A stretch of DNA of 53,244 nucleotides from Clostridiales bacterium (GTDB taxonomy: Bacteria; Bacillota; Clostridia; Peptostreptococcales; Anaerovoracaceae), in NCBI GenBank assembly GCA_009782285.1, contig WRJK01000004.1, forward strand, positions 1 to 53,244, written 5' to 3'. Position numbers and translations under genes: made by a program. Positions 43,131 through 51,089 of the stretch are shown piece by piece (positions within the stretch are counted from its first letter, which is position 1; each line of letters begins with the position of its first letter). A model generated the notes under the pieces. The model saw only the letters and a list, made by a program, of their open reading frames with translations, was not told the origin of the DNA and made no database searches.

Positions 43131-43617
43131 GCTATTGATTAATACTGTCAAGTTGACTTGTGGCAGTAATGCGCTTTGAATTTCACGGGCTTCGTGTGCT
43201 TTGCGGCTTGACTTTATTAGAGAAAAAGGGGAGGGGGTCTTTATTTTCGTATGTCTGTATCAGCATTTGCGAAGCGTTGTGCTTCGCCGGTTCTGTTCAG
43301 CGAAATCAAAGCCTTCAGTTGCACCGAGGTTAACACAGGTAATTCGATTATGTCGCTGCGCGGACAGGGGATTGTTTTACAAACGGATAAACGGTTCGTT
43401 TGCATGAACGCAGAGCGTGGCAGCATAGGTAGTTTAATTTTACGGGACTTACAGATGGTCTAATGATTTCCTAAAGATATCGATTTATTTGATGAGCTAC
43501 TGGCACCAAAAGCAGCTTTGACCTTTGCGTATTATCTGAAGGCGCACAAGAATTCTTACAAAGATAGTTAATGCAATGCATCTCAGTACAAGCGATAGAG
43601 AAAGGAGCAATAATTTT

Positions 43618-46600
43618 GTGAAAAGGATATGTTTCAAAAATCAAAAAGCAACAATGAAGCAACTGTTTGGCGTTGTTCTGGCGCTGGCGCTTTTGTTCTC
43701 ATTGATACCGCTCAGCGCGCTTGCCGATGAAATTATTCCTGACGAAGCAAGCCTTCAAGTCGAAGCTGATTCAGAGGAACCTGTGGCAGATGACACAGAT
43801 TTCGACGATATGGACGACTTTAACTCGGAGGCTGAAGACAGCAACGACGACCAGTATCTGACGGAAGAAGGCGACGAAGAGTTCCTTGAGCACGAACCCG
43901 AATCGGCAGGGCAGATAGCCCACAGTGCAGCAGCGAGCGACGTCTCCACCGAAACCGAACTCCGCATGGCCGTCAGCAACGCACCGACCGGCGAACCTGT
44001 TACAATCAACTTGACCAATTCCATCACCTTGACAGGCGAACCTCTGAGCATCTCACCAGGCACAGACGTTACGCTGACTGCCGGCAGTTCCGAACCAGTT
44101 GATTTGACGGGCGCAAGCAACCAAGACGTCATCAGCGTTCCCGGCAATGCAAAGCTGACGATAGACGGCATCGTCGTTACCCACGGCGGCTCTGACGTAG
44201 ATGGCGGAGGAGTGAGCGTCGCCAGCGGCGGCATCCTGACAATGGCCAGTGGCGAAATATCAGGCAACAACAACCGCTTCTCTGGCGGCGGCATCAATGT
44301 CAACGGCGGCACTTTGTTAATGCGCGGCGGCAAGATATCGGAAAACACCGCCGGGAGTTTTGGCGGCGGCATCTACATCAGCAGCAATGGCTTGATGACA
44401 ATGACCGGCGGTGAAGTGACAGGAAACACGGCCACCGGCCAAGGTCCCAGTGGCGGCGGTTCAGGCGGCGGTGTGTACGTTGCAAGCGGAACGTTTACAA
44501 TGGAAAGCGGCAGCATCAAAAACAATGCAACTCCTGGCGCCGGCGGCGGCGTCTACAATACAACCTTTGGGACATTCAGGCTTAAAGGCGGCGAAATATC
44601 AGGCAACGAAGGCAGTTCCGGAGGCGTAAGGAACGACGGCTCCTTCACGTTGGAAGGCGGCAAAATCAAAAACAACCACGGCATATACTTTGGCGGCGGC
44701 GTGTACAACAACGGAAATACTGACTTCACTATGAAAGGCGGCGAAATATCAGGGAACACTGCTCCGCAAGGCGGCGGCGTGTACAACGTCGGAAGCAGCA
44801 CCTTCAGGATGGAAGGCGGCAAAATCACAGGCAACGAGGTTGCCCAGGCCGGCAACAGCGAAGTCGCCCAAGTCGGCGGTGGCGTGTACAACGGCGGAAA
44901 CAGCGAATTCGTTATGTCCGGTGGCATGATTTCAGGGAACAAAGCAGCGGAAAGCGGCGGAGGCGTCATCAACAACGGCAAGTTCGAGATGAAAGCGGGA
45001 ACCGAAGGCAGCAAGCCGGCCATCTTAGACAACATTGTCATCAGCACCACGTCTTACAGCCATGGCGGCGGTGTGTACAATACAGGCAACGCGGAATTCT
45101 ACATGTCCGATGGTACCATCAGCGGAAACAAAGCAATTCAAGGCGGCGGTGTGCACAACTTCAGAACCGGCGCCAACTACAACGCCAAGTTCGTGATGTC
45201 AGGCGGCGAAATTTCAGGCAATGAAGCCAACATAGGTGGCGGTGTCTATTCCAACGACTCGTTTACTATGGTTCTTGGCAAAATTGCGAACAACAATGCC
45301 AATATAGGCGGCGGCGGTATATACAACTCGCGCCCCAGCCCGTCGATTGAAGCCGTCTTTACAATGCTGGGCGGCGAGGTTTGCGGCAACACTGCCATCA
45401 ATGGCGGCGGCCTGTTCAACAGCGGCAGCGCTTCTGTTCACGCCGGCAAGTTTGACAACAACACAGCAACGAATGACGGTGGCGGGATATGGAACGCTTA
45501 CGGGGAACTCAACCTTCTGAGCGTCGGCGCCCCTGCGGAGTTCTCGAACAACAGTGCTCGCAAGGCGTATAACAGGAACCCCGCAGACGACTCGCTCTAC
45601 GCAGAGCAGATCAGTTGCACGCGTTGGACTGCCCCCCTTACGCAAGGCTACAACAACTATGACATCAGTTACGAATACGAGTCGGAGGTTCGCATTGTAA
45701 CGGTGACTTTTGATGGCAATGGCGGAACGGTGGCACCAGAGAACGCGTCGCGCTCGCTTCCGGCCGGAACGTCTCTTGGCACGGACATGCCAGGCAACCC
45801 GGCTTGGAACGACCATGTATTCGAAGGCTGGAACACTGAACCTGACGGTTCAGGCACCCCCTTCGCTTCAGCGACTGTTGTCAATAGCGACATCACGGTT
45901 TTCGCCCAGTGGCGCACAGAAACGACAGAGCCTGAAGACTACGACATTATCTATGTGCTGAACGGCGGAACCAACGCGCCGGGCAACCCCGTGTCCTACA
46001 ACGACGACAGCGACTTCCCGATCGGCATAGCCAACCCGGAAAGGTTTGGCTACGACTTCACCGGATGGACGGTGGAGTACGCCAACCCGGATTTGGATGA
46101 CATCACGGTGCAGACGCTGAATTACAGCATCCCCGCCGGCTCTTCGGGCGACATCACCCTGACTGCCCACTGGAGCGCCATAGTGGTTGACCCAGAGGAC
46201 TACGACATCGTCTACGTGCTGAACGGCGGAACCAACGCGCCGGGCAACCCTGTGTCCTACAACGACGACAGCGACTTCCCGATCGGCATAACCAACCCGG
46301 AAAGGCTTGGCTACAACTTCACCGGATGGACGGTGGAGTACGCCAACCCGGATTTGGATGACATCACGGTGCAGACGCTGAGTTACAGCATCCCGGCAGG
46401 CTCTTCGGGCAACATAACCCTGACTGCCCACTGGAGCGCTATAGTTGAGCCCGACATCTACAACATCTACTACGTGCTGGGCGGCGGAACCAACGCGCCG
46501 GGCAACCCCACGTCCTACAGTGTAAACAGCTCGTTCCCGATCAGCATTGGCAACCCGACAAGAACCGGGTACAGCTTCACCGGATGGACAGTGGCTTTTG

Positions 46601-46974
46601 CGAACGCGGAATTCGTCAACATAACAACACTCACAAAAAATTACAGTATCCCGGCAGGCACTACAGGCAACATAACCCTGACTGCCCACTGGAACAGCAA
46701 CGGCGGCAGCAATTACAAGCCCTCAAATCCGAAGGATCCGAGTTCACCAAATTATCCTGCCGTTAACATACCCAGTGACCCTCCGCCTTTGGTCGAGCTG
46801 CCTCCATGGGACTCCTCTTGGGATTTGCCTCCGATTAACATCGGCAGCGAATACATCCCGCTTGTGGACATCCCAAGGACAGGCTTTGTAAGCATGGCTT
46901 TCGTATTCATGCTGCTTGTGGCCTCGTTGATCGCCATGCTGGCGGCGCGCAGCAGGAGAAAACCTGTAAGCTAA
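43618..46974 (+). CDS. Large cell-wall-anchored beta-helix surface protein with InlB-type repeats
   Basis: An exported protein of 1118 residues. GTG 43618 has AAAGGAG upstream and opens a signal peptide (core MKQLFGVVLALALLFSLIPL, cleavage after SALA). An acidic linker (about residues 40-100) leads to a long stretch (about 107-660) of imperfect repeats with GGGVYN, FTMxGG and EISGN motifs, as in right-handed beta-helix and autotransporter-like proteins. Then come four InlB/Listeria-Bacteroides-type repeats (about 690-1030; GNGG or NGGT, GWT, TLTAHW). The C-terminus is a sorting signal: IPRTG, then AFVFMLLVASLIAMLA, then RSRRKPVS. IPRTG is a variant of LPxTG, so a sortase should attach it to peptidoglycan. 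The three longest repeats are also near-identical in DNA. Confidence 0.9.
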   Translation: MKRICFKNQKATMKQLFGVVLALALLFSLIPLSALADEIIPDEASLQVEADSEEPVADDTDFDDMDDFNSEAEDSNDDQYLTEEGDEEFLEHEPESAGQIAHSAAASDVSTETELRMAVSNAPTGEPVTINLTNSITLTGEPLSISPGTDVTLTAGSSEPVDLTGASNQDVISVPGNAKLTIDGIVVTHGGSDVDGGGVSVASGGILTMASGEISGNNNRFSGGGINVNGGTLLMRGGKISENTAGSFGGGIYISSNGLMTMTGGEVTGNTATGQGPSGGGSGGGVYVASGTFTMESGSIKNNATPGAGGGVYNTTFGTFRLKGGEISGNEGSSGGVRNDGSFTLEGGKIKNNHGIYFGGGVYNNGNTDFTMKGGEISGNTAPQGGGVYNVGSSTFRMEGGKITGNEVAQAGNSEVAQVGGGVYNGGNSEFVMSGGMISGNKAAESGGGVINNGKFEMKAGTEGSKPAILDNIVISTTSYSHGGGVYNTGNAEFYMSDGTISGNKAIQGGGVHNFRTGANYNAKFVMSGGEISGNEANIGGGVYSNDSFTMVLGKIANNNANIGGGGIYNSRPSPSIEAVFTMLGGEVCGNTAINGGGLFNSGSASVHAGKFDNNTATNDGGGIWNAYGELNLLSVGAPAEFSNNSARKAYNRNPADDSLYAEQISCTRWTAPLTQGYNNYDISYEYESEVRIVTVTFDGNGGTVAPENASRSLPAGTSLGTDMPGNPAWNDHVFEGWNTEPDGSGTPFASATVVNSDITVFAQWRTETTEPEDYDIIYVLNGGTNAPGNPVSYNDDSDFPIGIANPERFGYDFTGWTVEYANPDLDDITVQTLNYSIPAGSSGDITLTAHWSAIVVDPEDYDIVYVLNGGTNAPGNPVSYNDDSDFPIGITNPERLGYNFTGWTVEYANPDLDDITVQTLSYSIPAGSSGNITLTAHWSAIVEPDIYNIYYVLGGGTNAPGNPTSYSVNSSFPISIGNPTRTGYSFTGWTVAFANAEFVNITTLTKNYSIPAGTTGNITLTAHWNSNGGSNYKPSNPKDPSSPNYPAVNIPSDPPPLVELPPWDSSWDLPPINIGSEYIPLVDIPRTGFVSMAFVFMLLVASLIAMLAARSRRKPVS
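44200..45500 (+). repeat. Short imperfect coding repeats of the beta-helix region
   Basis: Many copies of a coding unit of roughly 70-100 bp, each with GGCGGC-rich codons for GGG(V/I)Y followed by a GGCGAAATATCAGGCAA-like segment. Examples stand near 44586, 44741 and 45202. They encode the coils of the predicted beta-helix. Confidence 0.75.
45940..46695 (+). repeat. Three long direct repeats (InlB-type units)
   Basis: Units begin at 45940, 46201 and 46459, giving periods of 261 and 258 bp. Units 1 and 2 are almost identical in DNA over most of their length. Unit 3 has diverged but keeps AACCAACGCGCCGGGCAACC and the ending ACTGCCCACTGG. The high identity implies recent duplication or gene conversion. 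Confidence 0.9.
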
Positions 46975-47024
46975 AACATGATCCATATCGGCTGACAACT
47001 TAGCAGTTGAGAATAAATAAGGGG

Positions 47025-47068
47025 ATAGCAACACCGGAAAGGCATCATTGCCTGACCGGTGTTGCTAT
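47025..47068 (+). terminator. Strong hairpin after the surface protein
   Basis: A 13-bp perfect stem, ATAGCAACACCGG (47025-47037) against CCGGTGTTGCTAT (47056-47068), with a nested AGGCA/TGCCT hairpin. It lacks a T-run on the plus strand, so it may stabilise the mRNA end rather than terminate alone. Confidence 0.6.
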
Positions 47069-47100
47069 GTAAATACGGTATTCAGCTGAAAAGCAAAAGT

Positions 47101-47131
47101 CGCAAGACGGATGCATTGTTTCCGTCTTGCG
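47101..47131. terminator. Bidirectional terminator between convergent genes
   Basis: CGCAAGACGGA (47101-47111) pairs with TCCGTCTTGCG (47121-47131). On the plus strand GCCTTTT follows, and on the minus strand ACTTTTGCTTTT follows. It would end both the surface-protein transcript and the small minus-strand gene. Confidence 0.8.
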
Positions 47132-47175
47132 GCCTTTTGAAAGGATGATGAATTATGCAATTTCTTATTTCCAAA

Positions 47176-47301
47176 TTATTTAGCAACCGGGTACCTCAGC
47201 CTTGTTTTGAGTTTCTTTGCCCTGAACTGAATAAACACAAGGCCGGCTAATAAACTTCCAAACAAAATTGGCATGTCGCTGATCAGATATGTACTACTCA
47301 T
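47176..47301 (-). CDS. 41-residue membrane peptide, unknown
   Basis: The frame reads MSSTYLISDMPILFGSLLAG, LVFIQFRAKKLKTRLRYPVA and a final K, then TAA. One hydrophobic segment (PILFGSLLAGLVFIQF) is followed by a basic tail. The ATG has an exceptionally strong ribosome binding site, AGGAGGAGGTG. It is followed by its own terminator at 47101-47131, so it is a complete small transcription unit. The layout (short, one span, basic C-terminus, strong translation signals) resembles type I toxins and small regulatory membrane peptides, but I recognise no family and see no clear antisense RNA. Confidence 0.65.
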   Translation of the reverse strand: MSSTYLISDMPILFGSLLAGLVFIQFRAKKLKTRLRYPVAK

Positions 47302-47684
47302 AGATAGCACCTCCTCCTTTTTGCTCTTAGCATTTCCTGTTGTCTTATATACTTAGTATAGAGCATAAAGCTCCTTGAATGTAAATAGGGGTTTTGAATT
47401 TTTTTTAAGTTTTTTTGCATTTTTCGCAGTTGGGTCAACAACCCTCTCGTTTCAAGGGGTTTCAGCCAAACAGTATTCTTGACGCAGCATAATTTTATCA
47501 AATAATTTGCTCTGGTTACAAATATTTCCTCTATTTTTTCGCGACATTCCTTAATGTAACTCGAGGGTTTGGCAGTGCTAACCTTAAAAAAATGGTACCG
47601 ATTTTGATCAGTTGTGGTATAATATCGGTATAGAGCACTTGCTATTTTGTTTCCGCAAAACTGGATAAAAACGGGAGGGAATTC
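47302..47684. other. Intergenic region between the small peptide and the HD-GYP gene
   Basis: About 380 bp. On the minus strand, TTTACA and TATACT elements stand 19 bp apart close to the small gene. Around them lie GAGCATAAAGCTC and the near-palindrome TATACTTAGTATA (about 47347-47370). Further right it is T-rich and then holds the HD-GYP promoter. I see no gene; the 67-residue frame at 47298-47501 only overlaps the leader. Confidence 0.45.
47615..47623 (+). promoter_or_regulatory. Extended -10 promoter of the HD-GYP gene
   Basis: TGGTATAAT, 62 bp before the start codon. The -35 region is weak, as often with extended -10 elements. Confidence 0.55.
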
Positions 47685-48872
47685 ATGAGAAAAGAAGATT
47701 TGACGTCAATCCTCGCTTCAACCTTTTATGAGGGGATGTTTATAGAGGGTGATGTGTATTTCAATTTTGGAAAAAGCTATGTTCTATTGTGCAGGGATGT
47801 AACCATCACAGAGGCCCTTCTTGCGAAATTCTATCAGACAGAACTTGGAAATCGCGAGTTGTTTGTTGAGAAAAAGCACGTTGAAGCCATCTTGACGCTC
47901 AGCGGGCAGTTCAAAAAACTCCATGACGAACGCGGCGGCACGGCACCTGAGATCAACATTTCGGCTGAAGAGGCAGAAAGGATTTCGAAGATGATGGCGT
48001 TGTCCCTGAAGGTAACGCTCCACGAGGACTACCAAAATCTGCGGAACCGCATCAATTCAGTCATGGATGCAATTTCGAGGGAGAATAAAGTGCCTTGGGA
48101 TGCAGCCGACTCTCTTAAAGAGGAAATCGCCACAAAAATTGAACTAACTGACCCTTCCCTCCTGATAGAGTGCATCAACAACCTGAGGTCACCGGACGAT
48201 TATCTGGATGCCCATGCTGCTAATGTCGGAATGCTGAACGGCATGATCGGAACATGGCTAAACCTTCCTTCCGAGGATGTTGACACCCTAATAAAAACCG
48301 GCCTGCTGCACGACATCGGCAAACTTAGAATACCTGTTAAAATCTTGAACAAGCCCGGCCCGCTTTCCGACGAGGAATTTACCGAGATTAAAAAACATTC
48401 TGTGTATTCATATGAGATACTGAAATTTTCTGGGGAAACCGACAACCGTATACTTGAAGGCGTACTGTCCCACCATGAGAGGTTGAACGGCTCAGGTTAC
48501 CCAAGCGGCATTCAAGTGTCCCAAATTTCCCTGTTTTCAAGAATAACTGCCGTTTCTGACGTTTATGACGCAATGGTTGCAAAGCGCGCGTACAAGGAGC
48601 GGCACTCGCCATTTGACATCCTCGCAGAGTTTGCATTTCACAAGTTTTCAAACCTCGACATTGGCATCGTCAACGTTTTCCTCGAAAAGCTGCCCTTGGC
48701 GCTGATCGGAAAAAACGTGCTGCTCTCTGATGGAAGGACGGGGAAAGTCGTCTACATAAACCCGCATAATTTTTCATACCCCATTGTTGAAATTGACGGG
48801 AAACTGCTTTCGACGAGCCCTTCCATAAAGTGCTTGGCAATGGAGAATTTCCTTGCTTCGGTGGATGATTGA
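47685..48872 (+). CDS. HD-GYP domain protein, probable cyclic-di-GMP phosphodiesterase
   Basis: A 395-residue cytoplasmic protein. The C-terminal HD-GYP domain has the metal ligands in LLHDIGKLRIP, the second histidines in VLSHHERLNGSGYPSG (GYP motif) and RITAVSDVYDAMVAKRAY. The N-terminal 170 residues match no domain I recognise and may be a regulatory region. A closing 60-residue part (IGKNVLLSDGRTGKVVYINP) resembles the small beta domain after many HD-GYP proteins. GGGAGGG precedes ATG 47685. No diguanylate cyclase is in the window, so its partner is elsewhere. The M42 gene follows 13 bp later. Confidence 0.9.
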   Translation: MRKEDLTSILASTFYEGMFIEGDVYFNFGKSYVLLCRDVTITEALLAKFYQTELGNRELFVEKKHVEAILTLSGQFKKLHDERGGTAPEINISAEEAERISKMMALSLKVTLHEDYQNLRNRINSVMDAISRENKVPWDAADSLKEEIATKIELTDPSLLIECINNLRSPDDYLDAHAANVGMLNGMIGTWLNLPSEDVDTLIKTGLLHDIGKLRIPVKILNKPGPLSDEEFTEIKKHSVYSYEILKFSGETDNRILEGVLSHHERLNGSGYPSGIQVSQISLFSRITAVSDVYDAMVAKRAYKERHSPFDILAEFAFHKFSNLDIGIVNVFLEKLPLALIGKNVLLSDGRTGKVVYINPHNFSYPIVEIDGKLLSTSPSIKCLAMENFLASVDD

Positions 48873-48885
48873 GAGGTGATTTGTG

Positions 48886-49953
48886 ATGGTAAAAAATCTC
48901 AGAGAATTGCTTGCTTGTTTCGACAACGCAATCGGCGTCTCCGGACATGAAGCTGAAATTGCAGCGAAGCTGAAGGAAGAGATGGAAGGCTTTTATGACG
49001 ATTGGTTTGAGGATGCCCTTGGCAATCAGATTTTCTTCAGAAAGGGCAAGAAGGATACAAAAGTTCTGCTCGCTGCCCATATGGACGAACTTGGGTTTAT
49101 GGTTTCATTCATCGAAAGCGACGGGACGGTGCGGTTTATCCCAATTGGCCTCCATGACGACCGAATGGCTATCAACCAAGATTTGACGATCCACGCAGCT
49201 TCGGGCGACGTACACGGCGTTACGTCGGGGAGGCCCACCGACTACTTGAACGAAGACGAAAAAACCAAGATAACCAAGATTGACGATTTGTTCATCGACG
49301 TCGGAGCTTCGAACAAGCACGACGCTGATGGACTCGGTATAAAAATCGGCGACTTCATATCAATCAACAGGTCTGGGTACTTCTTAAACGGCAGCACGGT
49401 GTATACAGGCAAATCCGTTGATGACCGTTCCGGGCTCGCAGTCATGACCGAGGCGATGCACCGGTTGTATAGCGACAGCGCATGCAATGCTTGCGTCTAT
49501 GCCCTAGGTTCCGTTCAAGAAGAACTGGGTATACGGGGCGCAGGCACGGCGGCGCACCGCATCAGGCCTGATGTTGCCCTTGCAATAGATGTCACCCTTG
49601 CCGGCGACGCCCCCGGCGCTGAACCTCGCCACGCCCAAGTGAAGCTGGGCGGAGGCGCAGCTGTAAAGTTTTTCGACTGGGCACCAAACTCCGCATTCAT
49701 CGGCAATGCCGTGCCGAAGAGGTTGACTGACGCATTGATAAAAACCGCCGAGGAGAACAACATCAAATACCAGCGAGAGGTGTTAATGGATGCGGGAACC
49801 GATGCGTGGGCGATTTCCCTTGCGGGAGACGGCGCAATGGCAGGCGCTGTGTCGATTCCTTCGCGCTATATCCATTCCGCCGTCGGTACAGTTGATTTAA
49901 ACGACATGGAAGCCTGTGTGGAGCTGATTGTTCAATTCGTTAAAAGCCTTTAG
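48886..49953 (+). CDS. M42-family metallo-aminopeptidase
   Basis: A 355-residue dinuclear metal aminopeptidase of the M42 (glutamyl/tetrahedral aminopeptidase) family, which trims peptides in the cytoplasm. Metal-binding and catalytic motifs are AAHMDELGFMV, KSVDDRSGLAVM, SVQEELGIRGAG and DVTLAGDAPGAE, and the last ligand is near IPSRYIHSAVG. ATG 48886 follows GAGAGGTGAT; a GTG one codon earlier is also in frame. Its stop codon faces the M20 gene 9 bp away. Confidence 0.93.
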   Translation: MVKNLRELLACFDNAIGVSGHEAEIAAKLKEEMEGFYDDWFEDALGNQIFFRKGKKDTKVLLAAHMDELGFMVSFIESDGTVRFIPIGLHDDRMAINQDLTIHAASGDVHGVTSGRPTDYLNEDEKTKITKIDDLFIDVGASNKHDADGLGIKIGDFISINRSGYFLNGSTVYTGKSVDDRSGLAVMTEAMHRLYSDSACNACVYALGSVQEELGIRGAGTAAHRIRPDVALAIDVTLAGDAPGAEPRHAQVKLGGGAAVKFFDWAPNSAFIGNAVPKRLTDALIKTAEENNIKYQREVLMDAGTDAWAISLAGDGAMAGAVSIPSRYIHSAVGTVDLNDMEACVELIVQFVKSL

Positions 49954-49962
49954 GCAATATGG

Positions 49963-51075
49963 CTAGATGGCTGCCAAATGCTTGAAAACCTCAACTGCCT
50001 TTTCAATCAGGCTGTCGTCGAAATCGAAGCCATCCGTATGGATGTCCGGCACATCGCCGGCGCCGATGAAAAAAATCGCGCCGTCCGTCAGTTTCGTGTA
50101 GTGCCCATAATCCTCTGAGCCCCTTAGCGGCTCTTGCATTTCGATGAACTCGTACCCGAGGCTGCTGCAGGCCTTCCTTATTTTTTCTACACTGCTTCTG
50201 TGGTTCGCAGTCTCGGGGAAAGCGTCAGAGTAGGACACTTCAAGCTTGAAGCCGTCCGATTCGCATGTTTTCCTTGCCACAGACAATAGCTCGCCAATAA
50301 GCATCTCCATCTCGTGCTCGTACTGCCCTCTGCACGTAAAGCATAACTCTGCCTCGCCAGGTGATATGCCGAAGTTTTTTTCACCCATCTTCATATGAAC
50401 AACCGTGCACTGAACCAGCCCGTGGAATTGCTCTCCCAAAAGCAGCCTTGGTACGGATAGTATTATTTTTGCTGCCGCTTGAGCTGGGTTCATTCCGTTT
50501 TCCGGTGCGCTGGCGTGGGAAGGCGCACCGATCAGGCTCACGCAAACGCCTTTCGATGCGCAGTTCATCGTCCCGTCTTTAGCGACAACCGCCCCGTAGG
50601 GGTATTCCGGCATGTTATGAAAGGCAAATATTTCGCCTATGTCGCATTCCCTTATAATCTCGCAGCATTCAATTGCCCCGTCCCCCGTTTCCTCGGCATG
50701 CTGAAACAGAAAATACACGTCTCGCGGCGCTCCATGCCTACCCACCTCAACAGCAAAAGCCGCAAGCGAAGCGCAATGGCCGTCGTGCCCGCATTTGTGC
50801 GCCGCACCTGTGTTCAATGAATGGTACGGCAAACTGTTGTCCTCCTCAAGTGCTATTGCGTCCATGTCTGCCCGGAACGCGATGCCGGGCTGTTTTGATC
50901 CAGACTTGTAGTGGGCGTAAAACCAGCGCCCTTTGTCCACCAGCTCCAGCCCCGCATGCCTTTGCAGGAAATCCATGAGGCGCTGCTTCGACTGCGCCTC
51001 ATGGTTCGAAAGCTCTGGATGCATGTGCAGTTCATGCCTCAGCTCAACAGCCAGCTCCCTTATGTCTTTGTCCAT
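49963..51075 (-). CDS. M20-family amidohydrolase/peptidase
   Basis: A 370-residue zinc hydrolase of the M20 (amidohydrolase) subfamily that removes acyl or amino-acid groups from substrates such as N-acyl amino acids. Motifs are HMHPELSNHE, FRADMDAIALEED, HKCGHDGHCASLAAF with the metal ligands, and FLFQHAEETGDGA with the catalytic glutamate. GMNPAQAAAK lies in the dimerisation domain. It starts 14 bp after the peptide-binding lipoprotein, so it probably handles imported peptides or derivatives. Confidence 0.92.
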   Translation of the reverse strand: MDKDIRELAVELRHELHMHPELSNHEAQSKQRLMDFLQRHAGLELVDKGRWFYAHYKSGSKQPGIAFRADMDAIALEEDNSLPYHSLNTGAAHKCGHDGHCASLAAFAVEVGRHGAPRDVYFLFQHAEETGDGAIECCEIIRECDIGEIFAFHNMPEYPYGAVVAKDGTMNCASKGVCVSLIGAPSHASAPENGMNPAQAAAKIILSVPRLLLGEQFHGLVQCTVVHMKMGEKNFGISPGEAELCFTCRGQYEHEMEMLIGELLSVARKTCESDGFKLEVSYSDAFPETANHRSSVEKIRKACSSLGYEFIEMQEPLRGSEDYGHYTKLTDGAIFFIGAGDVPDIHTDGFDFDDSLIEKAVEVFKHLAAI

Positions 51076-51089
51076 TTGACCTCCCCGGG

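Larger units (their letters stand above)
42950..43617. other. Intergenic region with two divergent promoters and a long leader
   Basis: About 670 bp without a gene I can support. It has the minus-strand acyl-CoA synthetase promoter (42987-43015) and an extended -10 element toward the surface protein (43122-43130). Near 43268-43287 is a stem-loop, GCGAAGC/GCTTCGC. The plus strand at about 43464-43570 reads FPKDIDLFDELLAPKAALTF then AYYLKAHKNSYKDS and a stop, which looks like the end of a lost gene but has no start. The 70-residue frame at 43251 has no recognisable family. Confidence 0.5.

Noticed and set aside
43251-43463. 70-residue frame before the surface protein
   Set aside because: No ribosome binding site at a proper distance, mixed composition and no family resemblance; treated as leader sequence.
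47298-47501. 67-residue minus-strand frame overlapping the small peptide gene
   Set aside because: It is the out-of-frame leader of the 41-residue gene, and the strong ribosome binding site serves the shorter frame.
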